A DNA stretch of 64,000 bases from JAWXUU01 sp044426045. GTDB taxonomy: Bacteria; Bacillota; Clostridia; Christensenellales; CAMQZB01. Within the stretch, counting starts at the first letter, position 1. The number at the start of each line of letters is the position of its first letter. Of this stretch, positions 42,375 to 50,064 are shown piece after piece. The position numbers and the translations under genes were made by a program. The stretch spans positions 1 to 64,000 of the forward strand of contig JAWXUX010000002.1 in NCBI GenBank assembly GCA_044426045.1. The letters are read 5' to 3'. The notes under the pieces were generated by a model that saw nothing but the letters and a program-made list of their open reading frames with translations, had not been told where the DNA came from and did no database searches.

Positions 42375-43847
42375 TTAGATTTTAAATTTAGATTTATCCA
42401 AAAGGTCATATCCTTGTAGGAATTCTGATATATCGTCCACAAATTTTGAAACACCGCCTGCAATATCCGATTCGATATTTATTGGGATTATTGGGTCGTG
42501 GAGGCTGAGCCTCATGAGTGCAAAACCGTTTTCGTTTGCTATTCTCACGCCTTCGAAATTTGGGGCACAAATTGTGTAGCCTTTTTTCTCCATTTCAGTT
42601 TCGAATTTTTCCAAAACGTCCTCGCCATATGACTTGAAGTCTTCTGTTTCGATTTTCAATCTGAATTCATAGGCTTCTTTTGGCTCTTTCAAATCCGCTA
42701 TCATTGATTCGAGCGTTTCTCCGCTTTTATTTGCTTTTGCAAGCTGGATAAGCAGTCTTGTCACAAGATATGCGCCATCGTCGAGATAGAAGTTTTCTTT
42801 GAGCGCGGCATGTCCGCTTGTTTCAATTGCAAGAGGTGCCGAAACGCCTTCGCCTTCGAGCTTAATTGCTTCGTTGATAACATTTTTATATCCGCGTTTA
42901 AATCTGTGGTGAATTCCGCCTTTGCTTTCGATAAATTCAGTGAGTCCATTTGATGTTACGCTGTCGGTAACGATTGTTTCTGCTGGGTTTTCAGAAAGCA
43001 AGATTGCTGAAATAAGTGCAATCAACTTGTTTCTGTTGATTTCTTCACCGCTTGGGAAAACTGCAGCTGCCCTATCCACGTCGGTGTCGAAAATGATACC
43101 GAAATCTGCTTTATTTTGAATCACAGCATCAGAAATTGACTTCATTGCTGTTTTATCTTCCGGGTTTGGAATGTGGTTTGGAAACATGCCGTCGGGGTTA
43201 AGAAATTGTGAGCCCGTGATATCTGCGCCAAGTGGCAAAAGCACTTTTTCCGCATAAAATCCGCCCGCACCATTGCCCGCATCCACGATGATTTTCATGC
43301 CGTCAAACGGCTTTTCTTCGCCCGTTTTTTCCTTTATGATGTTTGCAAGGTGGGCTGAATACATGTCGATATATGGCAATTTTAAAACTACGCCGGCGAG
43401 ATTTGGGTTTTGGAAATCTTCACCCGCGAGTGTCAAGATTTCAGTGATGTCCTTTGATTCAAAACCACCTTTTGCATCAAAAAATTTCATGCCGTTTCTG
43501 TTATACGGCAAGTGGCTTGCTGTTATCATGATTGATGCATCAACATGGAATGATTTTTCCTTTGTGATCATGAACATGCTTGGCGTTGATGAAATTCCCG
43601 TTTGAATGATTGCAAATCCAAAGTTTGACAAAACCGCTGTTATGATTTCTTCAATTTCCTCACCAGAAATTCTTGAATCACGCCCAATGGCAATAACTGG
43701 GTTTTCTTTTTTCAATCTTTCTTTGATAAATCTTGCGTATCCAACTGTGATTTTCACAACGTTTTCACGCGTTAGTGTCACTTCTTCTGCCCCTGCGACT
43801 GCGACACCTCTTATATCACTGCCGTTTTTTAGTTTTAATAAATCCAT
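42375..43847 (-). CDS. Phosphomannomutase / phosphoglucomutase (alpha-D-phosphohexomutase)
   Basis: A 490-residue protein; ATG at 43847 (GGAGAG site) is preferred over an in-frame ATG at 43883 that overlaps the corA terminator. The active-site Ser is in ITASHLPYNRNGMKFFD, Mg2+ loop in FDTDVDRAAAVFPSG, the sugar-binding ETSGHAALKENFYLDDGAY and the phosphate-binding loop near the end (RLSLHDPIIPINIE). Such enzymes interconvert hexose 1- and 6-phosphates for cell-wall or glycogen synthesis. The 'TASHLPYNRNG' form is that of a bacterial subgroup, and the sugar preference cannot be read. Confidence 0.92.
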   Translation of the reverse strand: MDLLKLKNGSDIRGVAVAGAEEVTLTRENVVKITVGYARFIKERLKKENPVIAIGRDSRISGEEIEEIITAVLSNFGFAIIQTGISSTPSMFMITKEKSFHVDASIMITASHLPYNRNGMKFFDAKGGFESKDITEILTLAGEDFQNPNLAGVVLKLPYIDMYSAHLANIIKEKTGEEKPFDGMKIIVDAGNGAGGFYAEKVLLPLGADITGSQFLNPDGMFPNHIPNPEDKTAMKSISDAVIQNKADFGIIFDTDVDRAAAVFPSGEEINRNKLIALISAILLSENPAETIVTDSVTSNGLTEFIESKGGIHHRFKRGYKNVINEAIKLEGEGVSAPLAIETSGHAALKENFYLDDGAYLVTRLLIQLAKANKSGETLESMIADLKEPKEAYEFRLKIETEDFKSYGEDVLEKFETEMEKKGYTICAPNFEGVRIANENGFALMRLSLHDPIIPINIESDIAGGVSKFVDDISEFLQGYDLLDKSKFKI

Positions 43848-43881
43848 AATTCTCTCTCCCTTAAAATTATAATTATTGTGC

Positions 43882-43910
43882 AAAATCGCACTTTGCGTGC
43901 GATTTTGTTT
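43882..43910 (-). terminator. Terminator after corA
   Basis: Ten-base arms aaaatcgcac (43882-43891) and gtgcgatttt (43897-43906) with a TTTGC loop and T-rich flanks on both sides. Confidence 0.88.
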
Positions 43911-44881
43911 TATCTTCTTTTTTTAGATTTACGTCTTCCGCCTTTTCCAGGTTTTGACAAATAAACTGCAAGTCCTGAAATCAAGATTGTTGCAATGATG
44001 ATTATACAAATGATTATATAAAATCCATTTTCCATTTCCGCAAACGGCACAACGAGGTTCATTCCCCACAAGCTTGCGATAACCGTTGGCACTGTGAGCG
44101 TGATTGTGAAGATTGCAAGCAATTTCATGATGATGTTCAGATTGTTTGAAATAACCGATGCATAAGCATCCATTGTTCCCGACAAGATATCGCGATATAT
44201 CGAACACATTTCAATCGCTTGGGCGTTTTCTGTTATAACGTCTTCAAGAAGGTCTTGGTCTTCTTCGTATTTTTTGAAATCCGCACTTCTTCTGATTTTA
44301 TAAAGCACTCTGTCGTTGGCTGTTAGCGATGTTGAAAAATACACAAGCGATTTTTCGATATCAAGAAGCTCGATAAGTTCTTTATTTTTCACGCTTCGTT
44401 CAAGTTCACGTTGGATTGCAAGGCTCATTTTATCCATTCTTTTGAGGTATTGAAGATATTTGAACTCTATGCGGTTGATGATTTGAAGCATGAACCTAAC
44501 TTTTTTCGTTGGGTCAACTCCGCGAATTCTGTTTGCTAACATGTCTTTTATGCTTGAGCTTTCCTTTGTTGTCACCGATACGAAATAGCCTTTATTAAAG
44601 CAAAAACCGATTGGCGATGTTGAAAACACGGAAACTCCGTCCTCTTTTTCAATGACTGGCATATCCACAACCGCTAGTTTTGTTTCACCTTCGACATCGA
44701 TATGGGCTGATTCTTCAGGGTCAAGCGCCACAGCGAGCATGTCTTTTGGGATGTTTGTTGCAAGCGCAACGCGGTTTAGTTCTTCATTTGTCGGATAGGC
44801 AAGATGTATCCAACATCCAACTTCAAAATCTTGCACTGTATCAAGTTGTTTGTTTTCGTCAAGTTTAGCAATAGTTATCAT
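43910..44881 (-). CDS. corA: CorA-type magnesium/divalent cation transporter
   Basis: A 323-residue protein. The N-terminal cytosolic half (residues 1-240) has VGCWIHLAYPTNEELNRVA-type funnel strands; two C-terminal helices frame the selectivity loop, and the GMN motif is present in LWGMNLVVPFAE. The C-terminus is very basic (KPGKGGRRKSKKRR). It is a pentameric channel. No M-box is visible in its upstream region. Confidence 0.92.
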   Translation of the reverse strand: MITIAKLDENKQLDTVQDFEVGCWIHLAYPTNEELNRVALATNIPKDMLAVALDPEESAHIDVEGETKLAVVDMPVIEKEDGVSVFSTSPIGFCFNKGYFVSVTTKESSSIKDMLANRIRGVDPTKKVRFMLQIINRIEFKYLQYLKRMDKMSLAIQRELERSVKNKELIELLDIEKSLVYFSTSLTANDRVLYKIRRSADFKKYEEDQDLLEDVITENAQAIEMCSIYRDILSGTMDAYASVISNNLNIIMKLLAIFTITLTVPTVIASLWGMNLVVPFAEMENGFYIIICIIIIATILISGLAVYLSKPGKGGRRKSKKRR

Positions 44882-45056
44882 ACTTGCACCCCCTTTTTTT
44901 ATTTTTGTTTACTTTTTAGCATTATGGCTACCATTATGGTTTGCATAATTTTACTCATTAATTCTACACCATAAACGGCGGTTTGACAACCCCTTTTTTA
45001 ATATTTTTTAAGCCAAATTGGTGATTTTACGTAAATTTTATGTTTATTTTCTCCTT

Positions 45057-46520
45057 TTAGTCAGGATAGAACATTATACGCATTTTTTCCGCAGTCTCTG
45101 TCCCTAGTTTCTCTTCAGCAAAAGTTAGGAAGTCTTCGATATCCACGTTTTGCATGTTATATTTTGTTTTGAAGGCTTTCAAAAATGATATGAATTCATC
45201 TTGCCCTATCATATCAGCCATTTCTTCAAAGATTAGGTGACCGCGAACATAGACAAGTGCGTAATAGTCATAGGAACTTCGATAGCTTGCAAGCGATTGA
45301 GTTGGGGTTGGTGGTGTTTTTTCCTCGAGGACGTTTAAAATTTCGAGATACGTCGCATAAGTTTCCTCTTTTGCTGTTATCATTTCCTCACTGCTTATGC
45401 CATATTCGGGATAGGTTTCGAAAAACAGTGCGGTTGAAAATTCCGTCAAGCCTTCGTCGAAAATTGAATATTCAATTTCGTTTGTCCCCACCATTGTTTG
45501 CCACCATTGGTGGGCGGTTTCGTGGGCTATCACGATTTTTCTGAAATCTTCATCCACGCTTGTTGAAACCATAACGAGTGCGGAATATTCCATGCCACCT
45601 TGGAAAAAGTTCGCATCGGTCACGGTGAAAGTGTCATACTGGTAGCTTCCAAAACTTGCTTCATAAAGGTCAAGTGCTTTTGCAATCATCGCGGTTGTCG
45701 TTGTTGGAGATTCGTCGGCAAGGGAGTAATATTTGATTTCTATGCCGTTTTTGATTTGGGTTTGCAATGAGAATTTTTCCGAGCACACCATGCAAAAACT
45801 TTTGATGTTATCTGCCTTATACGTTATTGTTTTTGTGCTGTTTTCCGTTTGTGTTTTAGTTTCCACGCCACTTGAAGCAACGAGGTATTCTGATGGCAAT
45901 GTGATTGAAACTTCAAAGGTTGCGGGGGTTGTATAAAACGGGTCGCCAAGGGAATATGGCACGCACTCGAAAAACTCCCCGCCATTTTCCGTTTCTTCAA
46001 AAACCGCAAGTGTGGGATAGAAATTGCCAAGGTTTATTGTGTCCTCGCCGTAGCCAAGACGGGAGTTTATGTTTGCAAGAGTCACTGTATATACCATTGA
46101 AATTGTGATGCTGTCGCCGTTTTTCAAGGGGGTTTCAAGATTTATTATAAGAAAGTTTTCATCGGTGCCACCAACCTCGAAATTTGCGTTATTTTCGCCG
46201 ATTGTCACCGAGGTGAATGTGATGCCACCATATGAGTTTCCGTTTGGATATGCCGAGAATTTCATCTCTTTGGGCACTGCGGTATAAAGGGCATCTTCCC
46301 TTGTTGTGTTTTGATAAAGATTGAAGCAAACTGTGCTGGTTTCCGTTTCACTTTGGTGATAATATGTTGTTTCTTGGGTCACTGTTATGGTTTTTGTTTC
46401 GGTGTTTAATAAGACGTCGATTTTATAGCTGTTTTCCACAGTTTTTGTGCATGCGGAAAGTGGCAGTATTGCAATGAGTATTGCCAAGATTAAAGTTATT
46501 GAAATTATGCGTTTTTTCAT
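45057..46520 (-). CDS. M1-family zinc metallopeptidase, lipoprotein
   Basis: A 487-residue protein started at the ATG at 46520 (AAAGGA). Residues 1-22 are a lipoprotein signal with lipobox LSAC (Cys22), so it is anchored outside. The zinc motif is AHETAHQWW with the downstream Glu in FDEGLTEFSTALF, and the GxMEY-like motif is FQGGMEYSALV, all hallmarks of gluzincin M1 aminopeptidases. It probably trims peptides outside the membrane. It lies alone between corA and a small Cys-rich gene. Confidence 0.9.
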   Translation of the reverse strand: MKKRIISITLILAILIAILPLSACTKTVENSYKIDVLLNTETKTITVTQETTYYHQSETETSTVCFNLYQNTTREDALYTAVPKEMKFSAYPNGNSYGGITFTSVTIGENNANFEVGGTDENFLIINLETPLKNGDSITISMVYTVTLANINSRLGYGEDTINLGNFYPTLAVFEETENGGEFFECVPYSLGDPFYTTPATFEVSITLPSEYLVASSGVETKTQTENSTKTITYKADNIKSFCMVCSEKFSLQTQIKNGIEIKYYSLADESPTTTTAMIAKALDLYEASFGSYQYDTFTVTDANFFQGGMEYSALVMVSTSVDEDFRKIVIAHETAHQWWQTMVGTNEIEYSIFDEGLTEFSTALFFETYPEYGISSEEMITAKEETYATYLEILNVLEEKTPPTPTQSLASYRSSYDYYALVYVRGHLIFEEMADMIGQDEFISFLKAFKTKYNMQNVDIEDFLTFAEEKLGTETAEKMRIMFYPD

Positions 46521-46583
46521 ATATTTTCCTTTTTTCGTTTTGTTTATAGATACGAAAAAAGTTTGCAATATATGCTAGAATAA

Positions 46584-46609
46584 AAAACAACCGCTTTCGC
46601 AGTTGTTTT
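46584..46609 (-). terminator. Terminator after the Cys-rich gene
   Basis: Eleven-base arms aaaacaaccgc and gcagttgtttt with one mismatch and a TTTC loop, T run on the plus strand, A run on the left for minus-strand use. Confidence 0.8.
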
Positions 46610-46618
46610 TTGATGTTT

Positions 46619-46816
46619 TTAGTTTTCTTCACATTCAAAGCGTTTTTTCAACACTTTATAATGGTTTTTGTTGCTTTTATCTCCGCCATTGTCGGGAAAA
46701 AGGCAGAATGGAAGGCTGTCGGTTTCCCTGTGCTTTATAACGCATTTGCAACAGTTCCCCCAGTTTGGGCATGTCGTTTTTGGGCATGCGCATTTTTCTA
46801 CGTTAGGACATTTCAT
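46619..46816 (-). CDS. 65-residue Cys-rich putative metal-binding protein
   Basis: A small protein with eleven cysteines: MKCPNVEKCACPKTTCPNWG and then NCCKCVIKH at the start, and FC and FEC later. The pairs (CPNVEKC, CPKTTC, CCKC) suggest a metal-binding or iron-sulfur role. It has its own terminator downstream. It is not a classical ferredoxin, since the spacing differs. Similar small Cys-rich proteins occur in many clostridia, but no function is known. Confidence 0.7.
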   Translation of the reverse strand: MKCPNVEKCACPKTTCPNWGNCCKCVIKHRETDSLPFCLFPDNGGDKSNKNHYKVLKKRFECEEN

Positions 46817-46874
46817 TTTTATTACCTCTTATCATTTGTTTTTATTTATATCATTTGTTTTATCTATTTATTTT

Positions 46875-47300
46875 CTATTCTTCCCAACTATACACCGTTT
46901 CGTTTTCGTGATATATTTCAATTTCAATCACGTAGTAGTCGTTTGGCGGATAGGCATAGCACCAAATTTTTGTGAGATCAGTTGAAAATGTTAGTTCGCT
47001 GATTTCAACTTCGGTGTGTTTGAGTATTCTTTCAACTTGTTCAAATGTGATACCTTTTCTTTCTTCTTCTTTGAATGCATAAATTTGGCAGAAGTCGAAA
47101 TCCACTTTATCAAAAAGAACGCTGGCAGATTTTGTTTGCTTTGCTCCGTTTTCAGTTTGAACAAGGAAACCCTCGCCCATATTTAGTTTGAAAAAACCTC
47201 TGTTTATTCCACCAATTTTGTTGTCCCATTCGATACTTGTTACTTTCGCATCATGCAGGTTGATTGGCAATATTATTTTAGGTTGAATGTATTGTTTCAT
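46875..47300 (-). CDS. Hypothetical protein
   Basis: A 141-residue soluble protein, started at the ATG at 47300 (GAGG site) rather than at 47354, which has none. It starts MKQYIQPKIILPINLHDAKV and has a beta-rich first half, a central FEQVERILKHTEVE helix and an acidic C-terminus (YYVIEIEIYHENETVYSWEE). No motif recognised. It sits between the Cys-rich gene and the arsP-like gene, with its own promoter region. Confidence 0.6.
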   Translation of the reverse strand: MKQYIQPKIILPINLHDAKVTSIEWDNKIGGINRGFFKLNMGEGFLVQTENGAKQTKSASVLFDKVDFDFCQIYAFKEEERKGITFEQVERILKHTEVEISELTFSTDLTKIWCYAYPPNDYYVIEIEIYHENETVYSWEE

Positions 47301-47397
47301 TATAATACCTCGCTGTGTCTTATCTTTAAGATTATTCGCTAGGTATGATACCACATTTTTTAGCGTTTTTCAATAGCTTTTTCAAAAAAAATCTTTT

Positions 47398-48522
47398 TTA
47401 GATGAAGATATATCCAAAAGCGTTGAATGCGTAGCCAATTATTATAATTCCAATCACAACAATTGCGATAAATGAACCCAAAAGTTTTGGTTTCACGGCT
47501 TTTTTCAAGATTATCATGCTTGGAAGTGAAAGGGCTGTCACGCTCATCATAAATGCAAGAACTGTACCAAGACCCACGCCTTTATAAAATAATGCTTCCG
47601 CGATTGGGATTGCACCGAAGATATCGGCATACATTGGAGTTCCCACCACTGTTGCAATCAAAACTGAGAACGGATTGTTTTCGCCAAGAACTGCCGAAAT
47701 CACGCTTTCTGGGATGATGTTGTGGATTGCACTTCCGATACCAACGCCAATTGCGATATATGGGAAAACGTATTTTAGTGTTGCGATTGTGATTTTTTTT
47801 GCGTGGGCAAGTCTTTCAGATGTTGTCATTGTGTCGTCAGCAAGTTCTTGAAGCTCGGCTGTGAGAATATAATCTTCCACCTCGTTTCCAACGCCTGATT
47901 TTTCGATGATTGTTCCGCCGATAACTGCGAGGATAAGTCCCACCACAACATAGGCAATGGCGATTTTGAAGCCGAATATGCTCGCAAGCAAAATGAACGC
48001 ACCGAGGTCAACAAGTGGTGACGAAATAAGGAAGCTGAAAGTTACTCCACTTCTTATTCCTGCCCTTGTGAAGCCCATGAAAATTGGGATTGACGAACAG
48101 TTGCAAAACGGCGTTAGTGTGCCGAGGAATGCACCCATGATATTGCCCTTTATTCCGCCGAATTTTGAGAGTATTCGTTTTGTTTTTTCGGGCGGGAAGA
48201 AGCTTTGGATATATGTTATCAAGAATATCAGCGTGCAAAGCAGAATTATGATTTTGATCATGTCGTATATGAAAAAGTGGATTGCTCCCCCTTGCCATGT
48301 CGAGATGAAATCCGCACCAAAAAGCGATGAAAGCATGCTTGCAACTATGCTTGAAAGCCAAGACATGCCGAGAATTTGATATGTTATAAAATCAGCAACC
48401 GCCGAAACGCCCGCCATGCCCGCAATGATGAATGCGACCAAAAATGGAGTGATTGCAACAGCGAGTCCGATTGCGATTTTGATTTTTACTGATAGTTTTT
48501 TTACAGGAATTTCTTGAGACAT
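47398..48522 (-). CDS. arsP: ArsP-like permease (DUF318/UPF0718 type)
   Basis: A 374-residue membrane protein with eight or more hydrophobic helices. The hallmark TPFCNCSSIPIFMGF (the paired Cys motif of the family) is present near residue 137. The gene begins inside the end of arsR with a perfect AAGGAGG, so the two are co-translated. Members export trivalent organoarsenicals; others of the family are uncharacterised. Next to an ArsR-type repressor, arsenic or another thiol-reactive metal is the likely inducer, but the substrate is inferred. Confidence 0.85.
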   Translation of the reverse strand: MSQEIPVKKLSVKIKIAIGLAVAITPFLVAFIIAGMAGVSAVADFITYQILGMSWLSSIVASMLSSLFGADFISTWQGGAIHFFIYDMIKIIILLCTLIFLITYIQSFFPPEKTKRILSKFGGIKGNIMGAFLGTLTPFCNCSSIPIFMGFTRAGIRSGVTFSFLISSPLVDLGAFILLASIFGFKIAIAYVVVGLILAVIGGTIIEKSGVGNEVEDYILTAELQELADDTMTTSERLAHAKKITIATLKYVFPYIAIGVGIGSAIHNIIPESVISAVLGENNPFSVLIATVVGTPMYADIFGAIPIAEALFYKGVGLGTVLAFMMSVTALSLPSMIILKKAVKPKLLGSFIAIVVIGIIIIGYAFNAFGYIFI

Positions 48523-48752
48523 TCTGAGACCTCCTTGTCAACTGAATAATGATTCCACACGCCTTCTTTGCGAAATTTCACAAGTCCGCTTTTCACAAGC
48601 GCTTTCATGTGGTAGCTTAGCGTTGGTTGAGTTATGTTAAATTTTTCAAGTATCACACATCCGCACATTTCGCCGTTTTTCAGCATGTGATATATTTCTG
48701 CCCGCGTGGGATCGGATAGTGCCTTGAAAATTTGGGCGTATTCTTTATACAT
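48501..48752 (-). CDS. arsR: ArsR-family transcriptional repressor
   Basis: An 83-residue winged-helix protein starting MYKEYAQIFKALSDPTRAEI, the ArsR signature. A CGC motif in MCGCVILEKF replaces the usual ELCVCDL and may form the metal sensor in the first helix region. The recognition helix is TQPTLSYHMKALVKSGLV. It overlaps arsP by 22 bases. Its own promoter at 48817-48845 contains a perfect inverted repeat, so autoregulation is likely. Confidence 0.92.
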   Translation of the reverse strand: MYKEYAQIFKALSDPTRAEIYHMLKNGEMCGCVILEKFNITQPTLSYHMKALVKSGLVKFRKEGVWNHYSVDKEVSECLKKFL

Positions 48753-48816
48753 ATTTTGCCTCCTTATTGATGATTTATATAGATGATTGTTTATATAGAT
48801 AAGTTTCTATGTTTAC

Positions 48817-48851
48817 ATTATATAAAATACATTGATAGATGTCAATGTATT
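48817..48851 (-). promoter_or_regulatory. arsR-arsP promoter with ArsR-type operator
   Basis: Minus strand: TTGACA (48840-48845), 17-base spacer, TATAAT (48817-48822). A perfect 10-bp inverted repeat, aatacattga-N6-tcaatgtatt (48826-48851), lies over the -35 box. A pair of direct ttatatagat repeats (48775-48784 and 48791-48800) is in the leader. Confidence 0.88.
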
Positions 48852-48878
48852 TTTAGGTGTTTTTAAATTTTTTTTACT

Positions 48879-49220
48879 TTATCTTATTCTAACGATTGTT
48901 GCCCCTGGGTTGTGACGGCGTGCGAGGTCATATAAATTGCCGTATTTGCCCATGAGATACACAACATCGCTGTTGAACACGTTGAATTCTTCACCCGGAA
49001 TAACGGCTTTCAGATTGCCGTTTCTCACTTGCGCGTTGAGCCATTGGCGTGCCTTGTGACGGATTGCACCGCCAACGCCCGAGCTTCCATAGCCGTGAAT
49101 GATATACATGCATTCAGTGCCCGATTGTTTTGCCCATTTTATTTCGCCTTGCAGAAGTTCCATCGCTTCAGCGACGGTTGGATAGTTTTCTTCAAGGTTT
49201 AGTTCTTCAAATTTTGCCAT
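48879..49220 (-). CDS. Smr-domain protein
   Basis: A 113-residue protein from the ATG at 49220 (AAAGGA). The core YIIHGYGSSGVGGAIRHKARQWL is the Smr motif (small MutS-related; the classical form is HGxGxGxL+x), here with GSSGVGG. Smr domains nick or bind DNA/RNA. It is a stand-alone domain, not a MutS2 fusion, and overlaps no gene, but starts 8 bases after DUF554. Confidence 0.85.
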   Translation of the reverse strand: MAKFEELNLEENYPTVAEAMELLQGEIKWAKQSGTECMYIIHGYGSSGVGGAIRHKARQWLNAQVRNGNLKAVIPGEEFNVFNSDVVYLMGKYGNLYDLARRHNPGATIVRIR

Positions 49221-49228
49221 ATTTTCCT

Positions 49229-49909
49229 TTATCCCACAAGCGACATAATAACAAACCAAACTGGTGGAATGAAAAGCGCGGGTAAGATGTTCATTGTTTT
49301 GAATTTTTTGATGTTTAGTATTGAAAGTCCTGATGCCATGATAAGGAAACCGCCTACTATCATGATCTCTGTTAATAGGTCACCAGACAGGAAGGGTTCA
49401 AGTTGAACTGCGAAAAGATATATGCTCATTTGCCACACAAAAAGGAATACGGCGGAAAAAATTATGCCGATGCCATACGTTGAAGCGAGAACAAAGGATG
49501 TCACAAAATCAAGCGTTGCATTTGTGAAAAGATATGTGTAATCTTCAAGTAGTGCCGCACGCATTGGACCCAAGATTGAAAACGCACCGATACAAAAAAG
49601 CATGATTGCTGTTGAAAGCCCTTCCCCGATGTTGGTTTTTGAAAATTTGCCAACAAGTGAGTTAAACCTTTTGTCAAGATCAATCATTGAGCCAAGAAGG
49701 CTTCCTATTGCTAGGCTTGCGATAAAAAGGACTGGATATATGCTGTCGGATAGATTGCCCGCAACTGCATTTATGCCAAGTCCGAGCGCGGCAAGTCCCA
49801 TTGCGTTATAAAGCGCGTCTTGATATTTGGGGTTTATCCCCTTTTTAAATAGACTGCCGAGTATGCTTCCAATCACAATCGTTGTGACGTTGGCTATTGT
49901 TCCAATCAT
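49229..49909 (-). CDS. DUF554 membrane protein (YdfK-like)
   Basis: A 226-residue protein with about seven hydrophobic helices. The N-terminus GTIANVTTIVIGSILGSLFKKG and the motifs GLAALGLGINAVAG and ASLAIGSLLGSMIDLDKR are typical of DUF554. The function of the family is unknown. It precedes the Smr gene and probably shares its transcript. Confidence 0.9.
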   Translation of the reverse strand: MIGTIANVTTIVIGSILGSLFKKGINPKYQDALYNAMGLAALGLGINAVAGNLSDSIYPVLFIASLAIGSLLGSMIDLDKRFNSLVGKFSKTNIGEGLSTAIMLFCIGAFSILGPMRAALLEDYTYLFTNATLDFVTSFVLASTYGIGIIFSAVFLFVWQMSIYLFAVQLEPFLSGDLLTEIMIVGGFLIMASGLSILNIKKFKTMNILPALFIPPVWFVIMSLVG

Positions 49910-49990
49910 TATTTTGTTTACCTCTCAACTTTTTCGATTATATTATAACACCATATATTAGCGTTGTAAAGCGATATTAAATTTTTATGC

Positions 49991-50031
49991 AAAAATATAA
50001 CGCCCTATATTGAATAGGACGTTATATTTAT
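49991..50031 (-). terminator. Terminator after the ABC operon
   Basis: Two-part stem: aaatataacg with cgttatattt (10 bp), then a single mismatch and cctat with atagg. Located 34 bases after the permease stop, T-rich on the minus strand. Confidence 0.85.
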
Positions 50032-50064
50032 AAGGGTTATATTGTTATTTTGTGATTGACTGAT

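Noticed and set aside
45000..45056. M-box or other riboswitch before corA
   Set aside because: The corA leader lies at 44882 and above and shows none of the conserved M-box blocks.
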